A stretch of 64,000 nt of DNA, from the NCBI RefSeq assembly GCF_036350515.1, contig NZ_JAZDUE010000011.1, forward strand, positions 138,310 to 202,309, written 5' to 3'. This DNA comes from Gordonia prachuapensis (GTDB lineage: Bacteria; Actinomycetota; Actinomycetes; Mycobacteriales; Mycobacteriaceae). The first letter of the stretch is position 1, and each line of letters begins with the position of its first letter. Shown here piece after piece: positions 8,430 to 16,653 of this stretch. The position numbers were made by a program, and so were the translations under genes. Below the pieces are notes generated by a model. The model was not told the origin of the DNA. It did not search any database and saw only the letters and a list, made by a program, of their open reading frames with translations.

Positions 8430-9080
8430 ATGCCGCAGTTGGAGATCGTCGTGCGTGGGGTGGCGCGCCGCAAGTTCCCGCCCGAGTTCGCGGTCCTCGA
8501 CCTCGCCGTCAACCGGAACGGACCGTCCCGCGACGCTGTCTATCAGTCGGCCATCGAGGTCCACGCGGCGTTGGTGGCAGCCCTCGACGAACTCGTCGAG
8601 AGTGGTGCGATCGGGGAGTGGACGAGCGACACGGTCCGGGTGTTCGGTCGCCGTCCCTACGACGGGGAGGGGCGCCGCCTCGACGTCGAGTACGCCACGC
8701 AGATCGGTCTGCGTGCACGTTTCGGTGACTTCGAGGCCCTGTCGCGGTTCGTCGACCGGTGGTCGACTGTCGAGGGCGTGCGGATCGGGGGCGTGAGGTG
8801 GATCTTGTCGGAGGGCAGTCGCCGGGATCGTGAGCACGAACTCCGTCGGGAGGCGGTCGACGACGCGGTGTTCAAGGCGCAGGCCTATGCCGACGCCGTC
8901 GGTCGCGGCGCAGTGACGCCGATCCGGCTGGCCGATCCCGACATGCGCACGGACGCACGGCCGGCCATGCTACGGGCTGCGCCTCCCGGCGGCCCCGACT
9001 CCGCGCCGTCACTCGAGCTGCGGCCCGCCGACATCGAGATCGCGGTCGAGGTCGACGCGCTGTTCGTCGCCGACCAGTGA
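8430..9080 (+). CDS. SIMPL (DUF541) domain protein
   Basis: This 216-residue protein begins MPQLEIVVRGVARRKFPPEFAVLDLAV and has the two-lobed SIMPL/DUF541 architecture: an N-terminal beta strand and paired helices, then a C-terminal repeat around VDDAVFKAQAYADAVGRG and IEIAVEVDALF. Family members occur in periplasm and cytoplasm with no settled biochemical function. No signal peptide is visible, so it is probably cytoplasmic. TATCCT at 8418-8423 lies 6 nt before ATG 8430, a leaderless arrangement. It stands between the acetyltransferase and glpR. Confidence 0.75.
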   Translation: MPQLEIVVRGVARRKFPPEFAVLDLAVNRNGPSRDAVYQSAIEVHAALVAALDELVESGAIGEWTSDTVRVFGRRPYDGEGRRLDVEYATQIGLRARFGDFEALSRFVDRWSTVEGVRIGGVRWILSEGSRRDREHELRREAVDDAVFKAQAYADAVGRGAVTPIRLADPDMRTDARPAMLRAAPPGGPDSAPSLELRPADIEIAVEVDALFVADQ

Positions 9081-9217
9081 CCCGAGGCGCGATCTGAGAG
9101 CGCCCTGTGAATCCCGGAATGTCGTCGGGACTCGGCGCGTCTGCGCTGGCTCGGCCATGTCCGCACCTAGATTGTGAGGTGGCGTCGTGTAACCAGAGTG
9201 AAAGAAGGGAGAGTCGC

Positions 9218-10585
9218 ATGCCGAACTCAGTCTTGTGGGTCTGCCTTGTGGCCGTATGGCTTTTCGTGCTGGTTCCGATGGTCATCAAGGGGCGTCCGCA
9301 GATGCGTAAGTCCACTGCGGCGGCCAAGGAGACCCGCCTGCTGCACCGCGGCGGCAACCGCACCCGAACCACCAAGCGGCGTTCCGCCGGAGCTCATCCG
9401 CATGACCCGTCCTGGAAGTCCGAACGCAAGCGACCCGACCGGACCGGCACCGCAGTCCTCGACGACGATGAGACCGATGCGGACGGCGATGTCGAGAACA
9501 GCACGGACACAGAGGATTCGGCACCGGACGCGACGGTGCGACGCGCGACGGGGGCTGCGGTCTCTGCGCCGGTCGCCGACGAGGACGAGACCTTCGATGA
9601 TCTGGATGCGACTGACGCCGACGCTGACAGCGTCGATGATCTCGAAGCCGACAGCTCTGAGGGCGACGACACCGAAAGCGCCGACTCTGAAGCCGACTAC
9701 GCGGACGACGAGGAGATCACGCTCGACGGTGAGTTCGTCGACGCCGAGCGTGACGACATCGACGACGACCTCGAGGATGTCGAGGACGCCGAGATCGTCG
9801 CGGCCGAGGAGATGGCCGACGAAGACGATGCCGTCGATGACCTGACCGACTCCGACGCCGACGATTCCGAGTACGACAGCACAGATTTCGAGGACGCAGA
9901 GTACGAGGATGCCGAATACGACGATGCCGACGAGTACGACGAGTACGACGAGCATGCCGAGTACGAGGAAGACGACTTCGTCGAGGACGAGTACGACGAC
10001 GAGGTCGACGGGTACGAGGCGACGGGCGATGCCGACCTGACCGATGCCGACCTGACCGACGATGCAGACGCCGAGGCGGCGAATGCGCGGCCGCGGCGGC
10101 GTGAGGATCGCAGATCGAGCCGAACCGAACGGCGTCGCAGCGTCTATTCTCCGGACGCGCGCCAATCCGAACTGCGTTACCGCGAGCGGCAGCGTGTACT
10201 CATCGGCCTACTGGCGCTCCTCGTGATCGCGGGCGCCTCAGGCTTCTTCCTCGGGCTGCCGGGATGGATCGCCACCGGTGTGGTCGGCCTGATGCTGGTG
10301 GCCTATCTGGCCTACCTTCGCCGCACCGTCGCCACCGAGCAGAGAATCCGCGCTCAGCGTGCCGCGCGCGCCCGACGCTCCGAACGTGAACAGGCAGATC
10401 GCCGCCGACGTGCCGATGCCGCAGCGGAATTCGCGGCGTCGCCACCTCCGCCACGCCTGCGGCGTCCGGGCGGGGCGGTCGTTCTCGAGATCGACGACGA
10501 GGACCCCGTGTTCGAGCATCTGCCGCCGTTCCAGCGCCGTCGCATGATGCGTGAAGACGACGGGCTCAGGCGCGTCGCGGGCTGA
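9218..10585 (+). CDS. glpR: Divisome membrane protein GlpR/SepX
   Basis: This 455-residue protein has an N-terminal membrane helix (about residues 5-22, LWVCLVAVWLFVLVPMVI), a basic stretch to about residue 75, and a roughly 200-residue Asp/Glu-rich disordered region full of tyrosine and acidic pairs. A helical hairpin follows (about 326-345 and 349-367), then an Arg-rich tail with a conserved FEHLPPFQRR-like end. This is the layout of SepX in Streptomyces and GlpR in Corynebacterium, the membrane receptor of Glp, which couple FtsZ to septation and polar growth. ATG 9218 is preceded by AAGAAGGGAGAG, and TAGATT at 9169-9174 is a likely -10. Its 3' end overlaps the convergent downstream gene by 20 nt. 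Confidence 0.82.
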   Translation: MPNSVLWVCLVAVWLFVLVPMVIKGRPQMRKSTAAAKETRLLHRGGNRTRTTKRRSAGAHPHDPSWKSERKRPDRTGTAVLDDDETDADGDVENSTDTEDSAPDATVRRATGAAVSAPVADEDETFDDLDATDADADSVDDLEADSSEGDDTESADSEADYADDEEITLDGEFVDAERDDIDDDLEDVEDAEIVAAEEMADEDDAVDDLTDSDADDSEYDSTDFEDAEYEDAEYDDADEYDEYDEHAEYEEDDFVEDEYDDEVDGYEATGDADLTDADLTDDADAEAANARPRRREDRRSSRTERRRSVYSPDARQSELRYRERQRVLIGLLALLVIAGASGFFLGLPGWIATGVVGLMLVAYLAYLRRTVATEQRIRAQRAARARRSEREQADRRRRADAAAEFAASPPPPRLRRPGGAVVLEIDDEDPVFEHLPPFQRRRMMREDDGLRRVAG

Positions 10586-11321
10586 CCGCGTCGGGGTGCT
10601 CGGCGATCCACTGCCGACCGTGCCGCGCCGCCTGGGACAACGCCAGCCGTTCGCCGACATAGGTGACCGGCGCCCCGACCACCGGGATGTAGGCGAGCAT
10701 CCGTAGCGGGAGGATCGGCTGCGGGCGTCGTTCGAACTCGTTCGTGAGGCCGCGCAGGATCTTCGCGACGTCCCAGATCGCCCCGATCAACGTCTTGCCG
10801 TCGCCGTCGGTCGGCAGCGGGCCGGACTCGGCAGGGTCTGAATCATCGGTGATGGTCGAGCGGTCGATGTCCCGGCCACACAGCACCGACGCGAGCAACC
10901 GCACCTGAGCGGATCGGTCGGTGACCCCGTACTCCCGGGCGATCGCGACCAGCACGATCGCCTGGTTCGCGAAGCCGAGCACCGACGCGAGCGGCAGCCG
11001 ACGGGTCCAACCGCCGAACACTCCCGGATAGGCGACTGCGACGGTGTTGACCGTGCCGATGCGGCTGATCCACCAGTCGGCCCTACTGTTCATCGACCGC
11101 TTCGTCCATCCCTGCGTGCCGGGCCAGTCGGTGGCGTCGACACCCTGCGCGAGCACGTGCAGGGCTTGCTGCACCTTCGAATCCGGGTGTGGGTCGTCGT
11201 GGAAGGTGTGCTTCTTCAGGCCGAGCGGGTCACGCTCGGCGAGAGCATCGAGAACCGGGTTGATCCCCGCCACCGCGCGTTCGAGAACGGCTGCGACGTG
11301 GGAGTCCGACACGTCCGCCAT
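10566..11321 (-). CDS. Conserved protein of unknown function
   Basis: I do not recognise this 251-residue protein. It starts MADVSDSHVAAVLERAVAGINPVLDAL at ATG 11321. It contains two mildly hydrophobic helical stretches (LASVLGFANQAIVLVAIA at about 115-132 and a proline-rich PLRMLAYIPVVGAPVTYVG near 215). No cysteine cluster, nucleotide loop or signal peptide is visible. The N-terminal DPLGLKKHTFHDD and WTKRSMNSRADWWISRIGT look conserved in style, suggesting a soluble housekeeping protein. It converges on glpR with a 20-nt tail overlap, and tRNA-Ala starts 114 bp beyond its 5' end on the other strand. No function is proposed. Confidence 0.7.
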   Translation of the reverse strand: MADVSDSHVAAVLERAVAGINPVLDALAERDPLGLKKHTFHDDPHPDSKVQQALHVLAQGVDATDWPGTQGWTKRSMNSRADWWISRIGTVNTVAVAYPGVFGGWTRRLPLASVLGFANQAIVLVAIAREYGVTDRSAQVRLLASVLCGRDIDRSTITDDSDPAESGPLPTDGDGKTLIGAIWDVAKILRGLTNEFERRPQPILPLRMLAYIPVVGAPVTYVGERLALSQAARHGRQWIAEHPDAVSPRRA

Positions 11322-11434
11322 AACGGCGAGATTAGCCGACGCGACGCAGACCAAACCGGCACCGATCCTGGGTTTGGGATAACCCCGCTCCCGGCTGCTA
11401 GAGTGGCCAACGGCCGGTCACACGTCGACCGCCC

Positions 11435-11510
11435 GGGGCTATGGCGCAGTTGGTAGCGCGACTCGTTCGCATCGAGTAGGTCAGGGGTTCGATTCCCCTT
11501 AGCTCCACCA
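11435..11510 (+). tRNA. tRNA-Ala (anticodon CGC)
   Basis: This is a complete 76-nt cloverleaf. The acceptor stem GGGGCTA pairs with TAGCTCC (one G-U), the D arm is GCGC/GCGC, and the anticodon stem ACTCG/CGAGT encloses loop TTCGCAT with anticodon CGC, reading GCG (Ala). The T arm is AGGGG/CCCCT around TTCGATT, with discriminator A and an encoded CCA end at 11508-11510. In high-GC actinobacteria the GCG codon is abundant, so this isoacceptor should be heavily used. Confidence 0.96.
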
Positions 11511-11636
11511 GTTCCACCTCTGCGCGCGGCCGATTGCGCCAAGCGCGCACCACTTCCGACAACGCACGTGTCGCGACGTGCGCGGATTCATGACGAGTGC
11601 GCGGCTGCCGGCCGTTCGGCGGTGCACTGGTCCGAT

Positions 11637-11957
11637 TCACGCCACGCCGCACGCTCTCAGACCCGCCGCGGTACCGGCGGCGAGCAGGACCACCACGATG
11701 ATCGGCGCGCGACACAACGCCGCGATGACCCCGACGGCCACGCCTGCCGGTCGTGCCCATCCGACGAGGTCCTGGCCGACGAACAGCGCACCGGTGATCG
11801 CGACACCGACGAGCAGCACGATGGCTCCGCGATCCATCACGGCCGCGGCACGCGGGCTGACCTCGAACCGGTTGCGGAGGGCCGGACCGGCCAACCGGAT
11901 CAAGTAGGTTCCGACGGCGAGCACAGCGACGCCGACGGCGAGTTCGGTGGCGCTCAT
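11637..11957 (-). CDS. azlD: AzlD-type branched-chain amino acid exporter small subunit
   Basis: This 106-residue, very hydrophobic protein (MSATELAVGVAVLAVGTYLIRLAGP...) has about four short membrane helices. It matches the AzlD family, the small partner of AzlC in branched-chain amino acid (or azaleucine) export. The characteristic GTYLIRLAGP motif and RAAAVMDRGAIVLLVGVA segment are present. ATG 11957 overlaps the azlC stop as ATGA (11954-11957), so the two are translationally coupled and probably form one complex. Confidence 0.88.
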   Translation of the reverse strand: MSATELAVGVAVLAVGTYLIRLAGPALRNRFEVSPRAAAVMDRGAIVLLVGVAITGALFVGQDLVGWARPAGVAVGVIAALCRAPIIVVVLLAAGTAAGLRACGVA

Positions 11958-12688
11958 CGCGCATGCTCCAGTCGGCAGGTGTCGTCGTCGGAGTTCGCAG
12001 GTCGCAGCTGCGGCCGAGCGCGGCGTCGCATCAGCTCGACGACGGCCAGTCCGGACAGCGCGAGGAGGATCGGCAGACCGGCCGGCAGGAACGGCGTGGC
12101 CGCCACCGCCACCACGGCGCCGATCGCGGCTGCACACAGCGTGCCTCGGTCACGCAGCGCGGGCACGGCGAGTGCCGCGAGAAGGGCCGGGAACGCGGCG
12201 TCGAGGCCCAACGCCTCGGGGTCGGCGACGAGTTCGCCGATCGCCGCGCCGATCGCGGATCCGAGCGGCCAGCTGATCAGAATCCCGGCGCCACAGAGAA
12301 AGAAGGCGATCCGGGCCCGACGTGACTCGGGTTCGCCGGCCACGATCACGGCCGTCTCGTCGTTGATCAGGTGGGCACCGAGGGCCATGGGGAGCCCGCG
12401 CGGCAGGTGGCGTCCGACGGACAGGCCGTAGCCGAAGTTGCGGGTGTTGACCAGTAGCCCGGCGAGTGCCGCCAGTAGGGGAGCACCGCCACCCGCGAGG
12501 ATGCCGACGAACACGAACTCCGACGAACCGGCCAGCACGACGGTCGCGATGATGACGATCTGCCACCAGGTCAGTCCTGCGGCGTGTGCCGTGACGCCGT
12601 ACGAAGCGCCGATGACCAGCACGGATGCGCTCATGACCAGGACGACACGGACGGTTGCCGTGTCGAGTGTTCTCCAGAAGGAACGCAT
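11954..12688 (-). CDS. azlC: AzlC-type branched-chain amino acid exporter large subunit
   Basis: This 244-residue inner-membrane protein has about six helices and belongs to the AzlC family. Family blocks include GASYGVTAHAAGLTWWQ, LAGSSEFVFVGILAGGG and LAALAGLLVNTRNFGYGLSVG. With AzlD it exports branched-chain amino acids or their analogues. ATG 12688 (MRSFWRT) is supported by a same-strand promoter with -35 TTGACG (12720-12725), an 18-bp spacer and -10 CATCAT (12696-12701), seven nucleotides before the ATG, so the transcript should be leaderless. It is divergent from the XRE-cupin regulator, which is its likely repressor. Confidence 0.9.
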   Translation of the reverse strand: MRSFWRTLDTATVRVVLVMSASVLVIGASYGVTAHAAGLTWWQIVIIATVVLAGSSEFVFVGILAGGGAPLLAALAGLLVNTRNFGYGLSVGRHLPRGLPMALGAHLINDETAVIVAGEPESRRARIAFFLCGAGILISWPLGSAIGAAIGELVADPEALGLDAAFPALLAALAVPALRDRGTLCAAAIGAVVAVAATPFLPAGLPILLALSGLAVVELMRRRARPQLRPANSDDDTCRLEHAR

Positions 12689-12725
12689 GTCCACTATGAT
12701 GAACACTATGGCAGGTGTTCGTCAA
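12667..12725. promoter_or_regulatory. Overlapping divergent leaderless promoters of azlC and the XRE regulator, with operator palindrome
   Basis: Minus strand: -35 TTGACG (12720-12725), 18-bp spacer, -10 CATCAT (12696-12701), azlC ATG 7 nt further. Plus strand: -10 TATGAT (12695-12700) followed by 7 nt and ATG 12708. The two -10 boxes overlap almost completely. GAACAC at 12701-12706 and GTGTTC at 12715-12720 form a 6-bp inverted repeat with an 8-bp gap inside the azlC spacer. A further GTGTTC half-site lies at 12667-12672. A repressor bound here would shut both genes. Confidence 0.65.
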
Positions 12726-13337
12726 TATGCACGATCGTCCGATGAAGCGAACGGTGCGCCGGGTGGGGTGTCCGCGCCCGACCCCGGGCAGCCCAATCCC
12801 AAGCGCATGGTCGCCGCCGCCTTGAAGCGGGAACGGACGCGTGCCGGCCTCTCGATCGGCGAACTCGCGCGGCGGGCGGGTATCGGGAAGTCGACGCTGT
12901 CGCAGTTGGAGTCGGGTGACGGTAATCCCAGCGTCGAGACGTTGTGGGCGCTGTCCACCGCGCTCGGCCTGCAGTTCTCGGCCCTGCTGGACTCGCCGAC
13001 GCCCACGGTCGAGGTGATCCGTCTCGGCGCTGGACCGGTCATCCCGGCGGCGGATGCCGACTACACCGCCACCCTGCTCTCCACCGCGTCGCCGGGTTCG
13101 CGCCGCGACATGTACCTCGTCCGAGCGGAGCCGGGCAAGCCGCGGATCTCGGCACCGCACGCCCGCGGGATCATCGAACACGTGGTGATCAGTGCAGGGC
13201 GAGCGCGACTAGGACCCACCGACGCGACGGAAGTGCTCGAGGTGGGTGACTACATCTCCTACCCGGGTGACGTCGAGCACGTCTTCGATGCGCTGGAACC
13301 CGGCACCATCGCGGTGATGTTGAGTGAAGCGTTCTGA
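12708..13337 (+). CDS. XRE-family transcriptional regulator with C-terminal cupin domain
   Basis: This 209-residue regulator has a helix-turn-helix at about residues 34-88 (LSIGELARRAGIGKSTLSQLESGDGNPSVETLWALSTALG in two parts) and a C-terminal cupin barrel ending EVGDYISYPGDVEHVFDALEPGTIAVMLSEAF, which is the small-molecule sensing module. This class controls amino acid and polyamine transport genes, and adjacency to azlCD suggests it regulates them and itself. I chose ATG 12708 because TATGAT (12695-12700) is ideally placed for a leaderless transcript; the first 33 residues are low-complexity. If start 12807 were used, only that tail would be lost. Confidence 0.88.
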   Translation: MAGVRQYARSSDEANGAPGGVSAPDPGQPNPKRMVAAALKRERTRAGLSIGELARRAGIGKSTLSQLESGDGNPSVETLWALSTALGLQFSALLDSPTPTVEVIRLGAGPVIPAADADYTATLLSTASPGSRRDMYLVRAEPGKPRISAPHARGIIEHVVISAGRARLGPTDATEVLEVGDYISYPGDVEHVFDALEPGTIAVMLSEAF

Positions 13338-13359
13338 GCATCGCGCGACGGGGTTCGTA

Positions 13360-13863
13360 TCAATGCACGACCACCGTCCCTCGCGCGGGTAGGTGTGGAC
13401 GGTCGGTGGTCACCACGAGTTCGACGCGGCCGGAACCGGTGGTCACCATGCGGGTGAGGCTGAGCAGTGGCGCCACCGGAATCAGTAGGCCCGCGACGGT
13501 GCCCGATACCCTGCCGGTCCGCCCCGAGCCGAGGTTGCGCCACTCGATCGTGACCGTGACATCGCATGGCGCACCGAGGTTTTCGGAAATGCCGGCGAAC
13601 CCGCCGGCGGCCGACACGTAGAGGCGGCCACGATTGTCGATCGGCGGCCCCGATCGCTGCTGCAGGGCGGCGATCGATGTCGCGTCGCCGACGACCTGAC
13701 CGACACACGCCGGTCCGTGGGCGACCGTGGGCACGTGGAGCGTCGGAAGCCGAAGGGCAGGCGCCGCGGCGGCTTCGGGAGTGCCGACCAGAGCGATCGC
13801 AAGCGCGAGTGGCCCGACGAGGTGGATGGCCCCGGAGAGGTGGATAGCGTGGCGCGGTCGCAT
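13360..13863 (-). CDS. Small secreted protein of unknown function
   Basis: This 167-residue protein begins MRPRHAIHLSGAIHLVGPLALAIALVGTPEAAAAPAL, a clear Sec signal peptide with an AxA-type cleavage site around residues 32-34. The mature part is beta-rich and has two cysteines (in PACVGQVVG and APCDVTVTIEW) that probably form a disulfide. I do not recognise the family. ATG 13863 has GGAGG 5 nt upstream. It converges with the XRE regulator (22-bp gap). It is probably exported to the cell envelope or medium. Confidence 0.75.
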   Translation of the reverse strand: MRPRHAIHLSGAIHLVGPLALAIALVGTPEAAAAPALRLPTLHVPTVAHGPACVGQVVGDATSIAALQQRSGPPIDNRGRLYVSAAGGFAGISENLGAPCDVTVTIEWRNLGSGRTGRVSGTVAGLLIPVAPLLSLTRMVTTGSGRVELVVTTDRPHLPARGTVVVH

Positions 13864-14194
13864 CTGTACCTCCGCGATGGGTTCGTCGGTGGTATCGCGC
13901 GACGGCCGCCGGATGTTACTCAGATCACAATGACACGGCGACAATTGCGTGCTGAGTCACAACGATTGGCCCATCGCATGTCGCACCGCGTACGCTGAAG
14001 ATCAGTGATGCGCCCACGGGCGTCGTCAACGCGTCGTAGAACGCTTCTCGTGCAGGCAGGCCCGCTTGAATCGGCCGCCTTCTCACAGACTTCGTACGGC
14101 GAACGGACCCGCACACCGCGTGTTCGCCACCCGGCACACCAGTAGAACCGGCACGAACGATCGTGTCGACGTGTGCCTGCGCAGAAAGCAACAG
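13864..14194 (+). other. Gene-free stretch: long 5' leader of the DEAD-box helicase
   Basis: These 331 bases hold no convincing gene. TACGCT at 13991-13996 on the plus strand is the best -10, which would give the helicase mRNA a leader of about 190 nt. The region is rich in short inverted segments (for example CGTGTTCGCC near 14122) but has no strong hairpin I can define by eye. The secreted-protein promoter lies at its left end on the other strand. Long leaders are common on cold-inducible helicase mRNAs. Confidence 0.4.
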
Positions 14195-15631
14195 ATGACC
14201 ACATTCGAATCCCTCGGCGTGCCCACAGAACTCGTCAAAGTTCTTGCGGCCGAAGGAAAGACCGAAGCATTCCCGATTCAGGAAGACACCCTCGGTGACA
14301 CCCTGGGCGGCCGGGATGTCCTGGGCCGCGGCAAGACAGGTTCGGGCAAGACCCTCGCATTCGCCATCCCCATGGTCGCGGGCCTGGCCGAGATGGAGGT
14401 GCCCCATATGGTCGGCGCACCGACCGGCCTCGTTCTCGCGCCCACCCGCGAGCTCGCCACTCAGATCGCCGCGGTGATCGAACCGCTGGCCGAGGCCGTG
14501 GGCCTCACCGTGACCACCGTCTTCGGCGGCGTGAAGCAAACCCGCCAGGAACAGGCCTTCCGCCGTGGCGTCGACATCGTCGTCGCCTGCCCGGGCCGGC
14601 TCGAAGACCTCATGCGGCAGGGCATCGTGAAGCTCGACGAGGTCGAGATCACGGTGATCGACGAGGCCGATCACATGGCGGACCTCGGCTTCCTGCCCGT
14701 CGTCACCCGGCTGCTCGCAGCGACCCCGGCCGACGGACAGCGGCTGCTGTTCTCGGCCACCCTCGACAACGGCGTCGACAAACTGGCCAAGCGGTTCCTC
14801 GACAAGCCCACCCTGCACTCGGTGGACGAGGCCAACTCGCCGGTCGCTGCGATGACCCACCATGTCTTCGAGGTGTCGCCCGGCGAGAAGAACGCACTCG
14901 TCAACGAACTCGCGTCCGGTTCCGGCCGCCGCATCCTGTTCACCCGTACCAAGCATCAGGCGCGCAAGCTGGCGCGCAAACTCACCGCCGATGGCATCCC
15001 GGCGGTCGACTTGCACGGCAATCTCAGTCAGGCGCAACGTGATCGGAACCTGGGTGCATTCGGCAACGGAGACGTGCGGGTGCTCGTCGCGACCGACGTC
15101 GCAGCCCGCGGCGTGCATGTCGACGACATCGAGTTGGTCGTGCACGTCGACCCACCGGCTGAGCACAAGGCCTATCTGCACCGTTCGGGCCGCACCGCCC
15201 GCGCCGGGAGCGCCGGCGACGTCGTCACCGTGTGTCTGCCCGACCAACGGCGCGATGTCGCGCAGTTGCTGCGCAAGGCGAAGATCACCGTGAAACCGGT
15301 CGGTGTCGGACCCAGCTCGGACGAAGTCGACGCGCTCGTCGGTGAGCGAGCCGAACATGTCGCCCCGGCACCGGAGCCGAAGCCGTCCCAGGACCGCACC
15401 GCCGGCCGCGGCAGGCGTCCCGGCGGAGGTCAGGGACGCGGTGGCCAGGGACGTGGTGGTCAGGGACGCGGGGGATCGCGCGGTGCATCCGGCCGCGGTC
15501 GCTCGGACCGCGGCGGTGCTCGTGGTTCCGGTCGCTCCGATCATGGCGGGGCGCGAGGCTCCGGTCGCAGTGGTGGAGGCTCGGCCGGCCACGGCTCGCG
15601 GTCGCGCCGCCGCCCGGCGCGCGCCGAGTGA
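14195..15631 (+). CDS. DEAD-box ATP-dependent RNA helicase (RhlE-like)
   Basis: This 478-residue helicase has the Q motif region (LGVPTELVKVLAAEGKTEAFPIQ in two parts), Walker A GKTGSGKT at about 45-52, PTRELA, DEAD as VIDEADHM at about 155, SAT (FSATLD), and the C-terminal helicase domain with ATDVAARGVHVDD and HRSGRTARAG. The last 70 residues are an RGG-type tail (repeated GRGGQ/GRGG and SDRGGARGSGR) for RNA binding. It probably unwinds rRNA or mRNA structures during cold stress or ribosome assembly. ATG 14195 follows a long leader; no strong Shine-Dalgarno is visible. The C-terminal repeats are also repetitive in DNA (15420-15600). Confidence 0.92.
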   Translation: MTTFESLGVPTELVKVLAAEGKTEAFPIQEDTLGDTLGGRDVLGRGKTGSGKTLAFAIPMVAGLAEMEVPHMVGAPTGLVLAPTRELATQIAAVIEPLAEAVGLTVTTVFGGVKQTRQEQAFRRGVDIVVACPGRLEDLMRQGIVKLDEVEITVIDEADHMADLGFLPVVTRLLAATPADGQRLLFSATLDNGVDKLAKRFLDKPTLHSVDEANSPVAAMTHHVFEVSPGEKNALVNELASGSGRRILFTRTKHQARKLARKLTADGIPAVDLHGNLSQAQRDRNLGAFGNGDVRVLVATDVAARGVHVDDIELVVHVDPPAEHKAYLHRSGRTARAGSAGDVVTVCLPDQRRDVAQLLRKAKITVKPVGVGPSSDEVDALVGERAEHVAPAPEPKPSQDRTAGRGRRPGGGQGRGGQGRGGQGRGGSRGASGRGRSDRGGARGSGRSDHGGARGSGRSGGGSAGHGSRSRRRPARAE

Positions 15632-15669
15632 CCTTTTGGCTCACCCGCCCAACTGCTGAAAACGCCTGA

Positions 15670-16476
15670 TCACGCCGGTGCGAACCGCCCGTACAGTCCG
15701 GCGGCCAGCCACGGCCGGGCGCCCCAGGCAAAGGCGCGCCCGGTCAGCGCAGCCCAGGTGGGTGACACCCGACCGTAGGCGGCGAGCATCGCGACGACCG
15801 GGTCCAGGCTCATGTGCACATCCGGTTGTCTGGGATTCGCCGGATCGATTTCCAGGCGACCGTCGGTGAACTCGTAGACGAAATGCTCCGAGCAGCCACG
15901 AAGGCGGATGTCGTAGGTGGCGGAGTGTCCGCAACAGGTGGACTCGCGTAGCCACTGCGGCAGCACCTGATGCCGGCCGCGGGCCACGAGTGGTGCCATC
16001 GTCGGATCGATGGGCCATGGCGTACCCACGGCATCGGCGACGTCATGGCCGTGGACGACGAATTCGCCTATCAAGATGCCGAGGGCGGAGTCGGCACGCA
16101 CACGTGCACCCCCGTCGAAGTCCATCACCGGGACTCGGGCACCGAAATGGCAGACGGCATCGAGCAGACGATCCAGGTCGTCGAGCAGTTGGTCGGTGAG
16201 CGACCAGACGTCGCGGGTGGTCATGTTGGCGATCTGCTTCGCATTGAAGTCGGGCATGTCGCCGGGTCGCTGAGGGTAGGAGCCCTCGCCGCGGGCCAAT
16301 TCCAGATACCTCGCCGGGGCCGCGGCGACGTGGCCGAGACAGTCGACGACGCTCCACCCGGGCGTACCGGTGAGCCGGGCCTCCGGGTCGGTGACGGTCC
16401 GAACCAGGTCGACGAAGCGCGTGCCCGTCTCACGTGCGGCGTCGATGTAATCGAAGCGCGAGAACGTGGTCCTCAC
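15670..16476 (-). CDS. Maleylpyruvate isomerase-family (mycothiol-dependent type) protein
   Basis: This 268-residue protein has a DinB-like four-helix N-terminal domain (TGTPGWSVVDCLGHVAAAPARYLELA at about 37-62 and GEFVVHGHDVADAVGTPW at about 137-154). The histidines of GHVAAAP and VHGHDV are the expected metal ligands of the TIGR03083/MDMPI superfamily. The C-terminal half resembles an SCP2-like lobe. Members use mycothiol, the actinobacterial thiol, for isomerisation or detoxification, but the substrate of this one is not predictable. The start is GTG 16476 with a G-rich ribosome binding site. It is a monocistronic gene facing the helicase. Confidence 0.75.
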   Translation of the reverse strand: MRTTFSRFDYIDAARETGTRFVDLVRTVTDPEARLTGTPGWSVVDCLGHVAAAPARYLELARGEGSYPQRPGDMPDFNAKQIANMTTRDVWSLTDQLLDDLDRLLDAVCHFGARVPVMDFDGGARVRADSALGILIGEFVVHGHDVADAVGTPWPIDPTMAPLVARGRHQVLPQWLRESTCCGHSATYDIRLRGCSEHFVYEFTDGRLEIDPANPRQPDVHMSLDPVVAMLAAYGRVSPTWAALTGRAFAWGARPWLAAGLYGRFAPA

Positions 16477-16653
16477 CCGTGGCCACCCCCCTGAACAAAG
16501 GAGACCCCAGGATACCCCCGATCGTGGTGGCCGAAGGGGCGATCGTGACCCAACCGTGCCCAGGTGTGCCGTGGTGAATTCGATTGCGGCCAGTGATGAT
16601 TGCCGGTCGGATGGTTCAAGCGTCCGGGACGGATGCCCCAGAAGGAGAGACGG

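Noticed and set aside
15420..15600. Direct DNA repeats in the helicase 3' end as an independent repeat element
   Set aside because: They reflect the RGG-type coding tail (Gly/Arg codon repetition) and are explained by the protein sequence.
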